Part shown: one piece after another, positions 18,526 to 22,600 of the stretch | Layout: each line of letters begins with the position of its first letter | Position numbering within the stretch: the stretch's first letter is position 1 | Assembly (NCBI RefSeq): GCF_022376445.1 | Contig: NW_025955521.1 | Location: 1 to 22,600, forward strand | DNA length: 22,600 nucleotides | DNA from: Fomitopsis serialis | Taxonomy: Eukaryota > Basidiomycota > Agaricomycetes > Polyporales > Fomitopsidaceae | Reading direction: 5' to 3' | Position numbers and translations under genes: made by a program | The notes under the pieces: model-generated | The model's input: the letters and a program-made list of their open reading frames with translations, nothing else | Databases searched by the model: none | What the model was told of the DNA's origin: nothing

Positions 18526-20997
18526 TCATTGCATCTTGTTTAACCACTTCTTAAGGTTGGTCTGCCCCATAGTCTCCACTGCCCGCTTCACTTCCAGTCT
18601 ATCAACCGCGCAACGATGTGGGACAAACTCTCTAGCAACGCTGGTCGATGGTGGAGCAGTGGTGAGGAATATCTTCAGCGTGACGAGCCGTTCGAAGGCC
18701 TAGAAATGGTAGTGGCGCGATTGTTCAACACAGGTCGGTCAATGGTATAGCGGACGGAAACTCACGCCCATGAGCACTTCCCGACTACATCGGACCATGC
18801 CGATAGTCCCGCCCTCAATCTGGACGGGCGCAGATTGCGATGTGCGTACTTGATCACGGAAGGCCTCATGCAGCATCTCGAACGTGAAGCTCTCATGCCC
18901 TGAGGTCCGCGCATGCATTGCGGCGATTAGAAGGCATATGGAAGGGTATGGCAGGGCTGCATGTCGATGGCGTTTTGATTGTCAGTCTCAAAGAGTATGA
19001 GTTGACATGAGCACTTACCCGAAAGGAAGGGGAAACGTGCAGGACAGCGTTGGGTGTCAGCCGCACTTGTGAACGTGGCTGGCGATGGAAACGGAGAGGC
19101 CTCCGAAAGTTCAGTTACGACGGGGAGCTGCCAGAACCATGATCAGCGGTTCATCAGGACGTCGATTGAAGGAATTACCGACCAATATGCGACGCAATGT
19201 ATAGACATCTCGGGTCAGCCCGAACGTGTCTTTGAAGACTTCCTTGACTTCAGGATGGTTGAGGAAGTTATCGACCGAGGCTGCCCAAAGAGTTTCCCAT
19301 TCGTTATCATCCTCATCCTCCCCTCTTGGCGCGGTCAAGATTGTCCTGGCAAGACTCGTCCAGTCTGTCAACCGCCGCGGACATGCAGTCCTGAGCATCC
19401 TGCCGGAGAACCTACTCTTGACGCGCTTTTCCAGTAAGTTGATCGTATCTACCCGCGCAGTCACACCGACGACTGCGAGGCCCTTGTTAGCCTTACCCAC
19501 TCTACAGCTTTGTACTGTGTCGAGCAGGCAGTAGAGAAGCGATTGGCGAGCATGACTCGCAAACTGGTCGAACGCATCGAGGACGACAACGGTCGCCCGG
19601 GGCAGGGTCGGGATCATGGATATCAGTGCCAGCAAGTGCGCAGGAGCAGGCAGAGCTATCACAGGAGCAGCTTCGGCGACATCTCGATTGTCGACAAATG
19701 GGTTCTCTGGGTCATTCAGGTCATTGAGGCCGTCCTCGGCAGTCTTTTCGTCTTCAGCGGGCAGGAAGGATGTTCCTGTTTGTTGTGTGAGCTGGCGCGC
19801 GATCTCTCGTATCGCTAGGCGGTCGTTCTGTTGCGCATGTCCGGAAAGGTGGATTATGATCGGCTTCTCCGGCAACGCTGAAATGGCACTCTTTACGATC
19901 TAAGAATGGTGTGAGCATGTGGATGAAGAGGCTATCATACTTCCTACCCTAGTCTTTCCGCTTCCCCGAGGGCCAATGAGTAAGCAACTGTTGCCCTCTC
20001 CGCGGAGAACTGTCCCCCTGAGGAGATTGCTTAGCTCCTCAAGAGCTACTGTGTTGGCCGGAGGATCTTCGTCTTCGTCATGCTCGATACCTTCTCTCTC
20101 AATTTCCGGGACGTTACGAAGGGACTGTAAGATTGCACGCTGTTGGGCGTGCAAGCATGCATAGAGGTGAGGAGGAAGGGTCTTCGCCTGACGGGTCGGA
20201 GAAGACTGCACGCTTGCTATTCCTCGTCGCTTCGAAGGAGAGGCAGTTGGAGTGCGTGTTTTCGGTTTTCGCTTGCCTGGTGTCGTAGGTGGAGAAATCG
20301 GTGCAGTAGAAGGACCTGCAAATTGAACAGCATCCTCCACATCGGGAGACGCACGGACACGGTCGGTGGATCGAGGTTTAGACGGCGATGTAGGGGGCGC
20401 GGTGCGTTTGGATGGGGAAGGTGTGGACTGTCGTGGATGAACTTCTGCTGCCGCACCAGCAAGGTTCAGAAAGCGTGTAGCAGAAGGCGTACCGTCGGCA
20501 AGACGTCTAGACGGTGTCAGGATCTCCACGCACTCCATGAATATCCGAGGAGCTGAGGCTTTCGGAGTACTGGGTCTCGGAGGGGTAACAGGTCGTTCAT
20601 GTTTCTTGGACGGCGATAGCAGCAGTTCATCTGCCTCTTCATCAACATTGTCCTCGACCACTGCATAGTTTACCCTCCTGTTTGTTGTAATCGGCTTCTT
20701 CTGAGTTTTTGGGCGCGATCTGCTCGGTCCGGGCTGGGAGTCTGCGTCATCTGCTGCTGTAGTCCCAGAGTTGTTCACCGCTCTCCGCGTCCTAGAGGCA
20801 ACAACAGCGGTGTCTTGTGGCGCAGCAGCAGAGTCCGCCACCGCGTCGCTTGCAGCAACTGCACGTCTCGATCTGCGTGTCTTCACAGGCAAAGCGGTGA
20901 CGTCGTTCAAAACAACCTTGTTAGAGCGCAATGCTCTTTTCGCCGCTGGTTGTGCGTCATCCGCGGCCGCTGAAGGAGCTTTTCGTTTGGGAGGCAT
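18526..20997 (-). CDS. ORC4: Origin recognition complex subunit 4
   Basis: Exons, minus strand: 19948-20997, 19183-19899, 19019-19127, 18766-18956 and 18526-18699, giving 746 residues in phase. Residues 1-272 are a basic, Ser/Pro-rich, probably disordered extension (MPPKRKAPSAAADDAQ) with many S/T-P-x-K/R sites. The AAA+ core begins near 273 (LPPHLYACLHAQQRAILQSL). Walker A is GPRGSGKT at about 342-349. The Walker B position reads VVVLDAFDQF (458-461, DAFD). VVGVTARVD and EKRVKSRFSGRMLR (about 507-520) carry the sensor-1 and arginine-finger region. The C-terminal part has LLPVVTELSEASPFPSPATF, AAMHARTSGHESFTFEMLHE, FERLVTLKIF and LEVKRAVETMGQ, the winged-helix end. ORC4 is part of the nuclear six-subunit complex that loads MCM2-7; in ORC its conserved Arg contacts the Orc1 ATP site. 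An ACGCGT box lies 85 bases upstream. Confidence 0.95.
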
Positions 20998-21234
20998 GTT
21001 CTCGCGAGTGAGGGTCTGTGTTCAGTTCAGCCACACAGGCGCGACAGCGCTGAATAGACGCGATGTGACACCTGTGACAGTACGCGTCTGGCCACGCCGC
21101 CACAATCGCGCGGGGAGCGCCGCTCTGCATCTGCTTCGTCTCTACTTCATTCTGCGGTCCCCAGTATCTTAACGATTCCCTGTTCTGGCCTGTTCATTCT
21201 CCTCTCACCTGGTTACTGGTTTGAAGGTGGAATA
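20998..21234. promoter_or_regulatory. Bidirectional promoter of ORC4 and MED20, with ACGCGT box
   Basis: The 237-base gap separates the divergent ATGs of ORC4 (20997, minus) and MED20 (21235, plus). ACGCGT at 21082-21087 is 85 bases before the ORC4 ATG. In yeasts MBF sites of this type drive G1/S genes, including replication factors. No clear TATA box is present on either strand. Confidence 0.5.
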
Positions 21235-22335
21235 ATGGGGTTCACTGGGTGCGAGCAGCTTTGCGTGAATCTTTCAAGTCTATTTAACATTATCTCCAGC
21301 TTGGTACGATGGACCAATGCCCCCTCGACTGGCGTGGACCTGATACGTCACAACATCATAATGAATCATCAAGTGCGGCTACCCTTTCGTAACCGTCGAG
21401 CGCAACACTGACGGTTCGCGGATAAGGGCGTTCTACGGGGAAGGTGGCAGGTTGGACTGAGCTCCTGGCGGTCACGTTTCACAGGAGAATCGAGCGATAT
21501 GAGGAGTCTTGAACGTCCACTTTACACCGTAACCATGAATGGTATGTTCGCATATTCGTGACCTTGGCTGTATGGGATTACACGGTGTGCAAGCACAGAG
21601 AACACCTTCGTCATGCTCGAGGACCCGGCGGCGCCCAACAGAGGCGACTACTTGAGACTCAAAGTAGCCCATGAACAGGGACAGCCCCCACAGCCCTTTC
21701 TAGCAGTACCTCCTCCCCACTATCACTATACCCTTGTCACTGTAAGTCCGCCGGGGGCGCTAGAACAACTCATGTCCCACCTGGGTGTAGTTGGCAAGCG
21801 CTGGGTGCGCACTGGTGGGGAGAAGGGCCAAGGCTCTGGTCACCATCTGAACATTGACGGATATATATTTTCAATCGGCAATGACTGGCTCGTCCGCTTT
21901 GGCCATGTTATGTTGGGCGGAGGCGCCGTGAAAGGATTGCTCATTGAGGTACGCCCTCACCGCGGCCTCCATGCACTGTTTTTCTTATCGCCGTGGTAGG
22001 CTGAATACTTGCCCTTGCCCGACCTGCATACCGAAGGAGGAGAGGGTCGATCCGAGCTGCTCTCGGACTTCCTTTCCTCGACCATCCCCTTGCTCCCAGA
22101 TTCGGAGATCTGGACAGTTGCCGTGAGTGACGAGATGTGGGCCGAGGTACTCGCTGGGCTGGATGAGGATGATACCGAAGAGGAAGGGGAGAAGATGGAC
22201 GAGGACGAGGAGGATTTGTTCCTCTCGCCTGATTTTCTCCCAACCCCACGAAAGACCGACTGGTTAGGTGTAAATAGGGACAAACGGTCGGCGTATTTGA
22301 TACAAGGAGCTCTCAAGGGAGAAGCTCTAATATAG
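21235..22335 (+). CDS. MED20: Mediator complex subunit 20 (Med20)
   Basis: Exons 21235-21248, 21300-21372, 21427-21541, 21599-21948 and 22000-22335 give 295 residues. The first exon codes only MGFTG, completed by exon 2 to MGFTGLVRWTNAPSTGVDLI, the family's typical beginning. Then come LRGRWQVGLSSWRS, ENTFVMLEDPAAPNRGDYLR, LNIDGYIFSIGNDWLVRFG and VMLGGGAVKGLLIEAEYLPL, the best-conserved block. The C-terminal part is acidic (DEDDTEEEGEKMDEDEED). Med20 sits in the Mediator head with Med18 and Med8 and links activators to RNA polymerase II. The tiny first exon would be missed by simple ORF finding, and the upstream ATG at 21572 is inside an intron. The donor and acceptor choices keep all junctions in phase; the acceptor at 21598 (CACAG) is the least certain. 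Confidence 0.92.
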
Positions 22336-22368
22336 ACTAAGATAGACGAGAGCAGTACTGAGTGTATG

Positions 22369-22600
22369 TTAGTGGTGGAACATAAAGCTTAGCTTCATAT
22401 TCCACTGCCGTCGGCCAGTCAAAATGGTATTTTGATTTTGAGCGTGATCGCAGGGATTTACGTCAATTAAGAGCCCGGCGCCAACGCGGACTCGGTCTGA
22501 CTCGCGACCTGCACACGGGTGGATTGTCTTGTCCATGCTCTTCACAGCCTGGCAGTGATGCTGAAACCACTGCAAGGTTTCCCAAATTTCTCTTCCTAAA
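22369..22600 (-). CDS. Possible 3' end of a gene entering from the right edge
   Basis: On the minus strand a frame is open from the window edge to a stop at 22369 (about 76 codons). It begins LGREIWETLQWFQHHCQAV, which looks like an amphipathic helix rather than random translation. I do not recognise the family. The frame ends 34 bases from the MED20 stop, so the genes would be convergent. The last part could instead be intron or 3' UTR. Confidence 0.3.
   Translation of the reverse strand, partial: LGREIWETLQWFQHHCQAVKSMDKTIHPCAGRESDRVRVGAGLLIDVNPCDHAQNQNTILTGRRQWNMKLSFMFHH

Noticed and set aside
1..22600. CRISPR arrays, bacterial operons, biosynthetic gene cluster or defence system
   Set aside because: No regular spaced repeats, genes are intron-rich and housekeeping, and the two enzymes (FAH-family, aldo/keto reductase) are far apart with no core synthase or transporter nearby.

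Overview
The window is a gene-dense piece of nuclear chromosome from a filamentous basidiomycete, most likely an Agaricomycete. I infer this from GC-rich coding sequence, almost every gene being split by 48-75 base GT...AG introns, short intergenic gaps, and the match of each predicted protein to conserved fungal families. I cannot name the species. There is no bacterial operon, CRISPR array, rRNA, or tRNA that I can support. All exon coordinates are hand-derived: I chose splice sites so that conserved protein motifs stay in frame.

Left to right: a possible 5' end of a gene leaving the left edge (minus, below 148); an IMPACT/YIH1 homologue, an RWD + UPF0029 regulator of Gcn2 (minus, 489-1858); a 556-base Tc1/mariner-like MITE with 57-base perfect terminal inverted repeats and TA flanks (2048-2603); ATG29, for autophagy initiation (plus, 2926-4635); DDI1, a ubiquitin-shuttle aspartyl protease (plus, 5059-6671); SPT3, a SAGA subunit (minus, 6880-8115), with four ACGCGT boxes just upstream; a fumarylacetoacetate hydrolase family enzyme (minus, 8337-9636); a homologue of the S. 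pombe septation-initiation protein Cdc14 (plus, 9913-11819); an F-box protein (minus, 12052-13828); a 308-base CACTA-like MITE (13867-14174); a small HABP4/PAI-RBP1-like RNA- or ribosome-binding protein (plus, 14852-15452); an aldo/keto reductase (minus, 16401-17772); ORC4 (minus, 18526-20997); MED20 (plus, 21235-22335); and a possible 3' end of another minus-strand gene at the right edge.

The genes do not form a pathway. They are mostly housekeeping functions: transcription coactivators (SPT3, MED20), replication and cell cycle (ORC4, Cdc14), protein turnover and nutrient response (DDI1, ATG29, IMPACT, F-box), and two metabolic enzymes. Two head-to-head pairs share short promoters (FAH-family enzyme/Cdc14, 276 bases; ORC4/MED20, 237 bases), and each promoter contains an ACGCGT box.

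The most notable signal is that four genes (IMPACT, Cdc14, F-box twice, HABP4-like) have frame breaks that each look like the loss of exactly one base, usually in a C or G run. In the first, second and fourth, adding one base gives a complete protein with family motifs on both sides. The consistent direction suggests homopolymer errors in the assembly rather than gene death, though reads are needed to decide. I did not find an undescribed multi-gene system. The best leads are the two MITEs, the ACGCGT cluster at SPT3, the CDK-motif-rich N-terminal extension of ORC4, and the last intron of ATG29.
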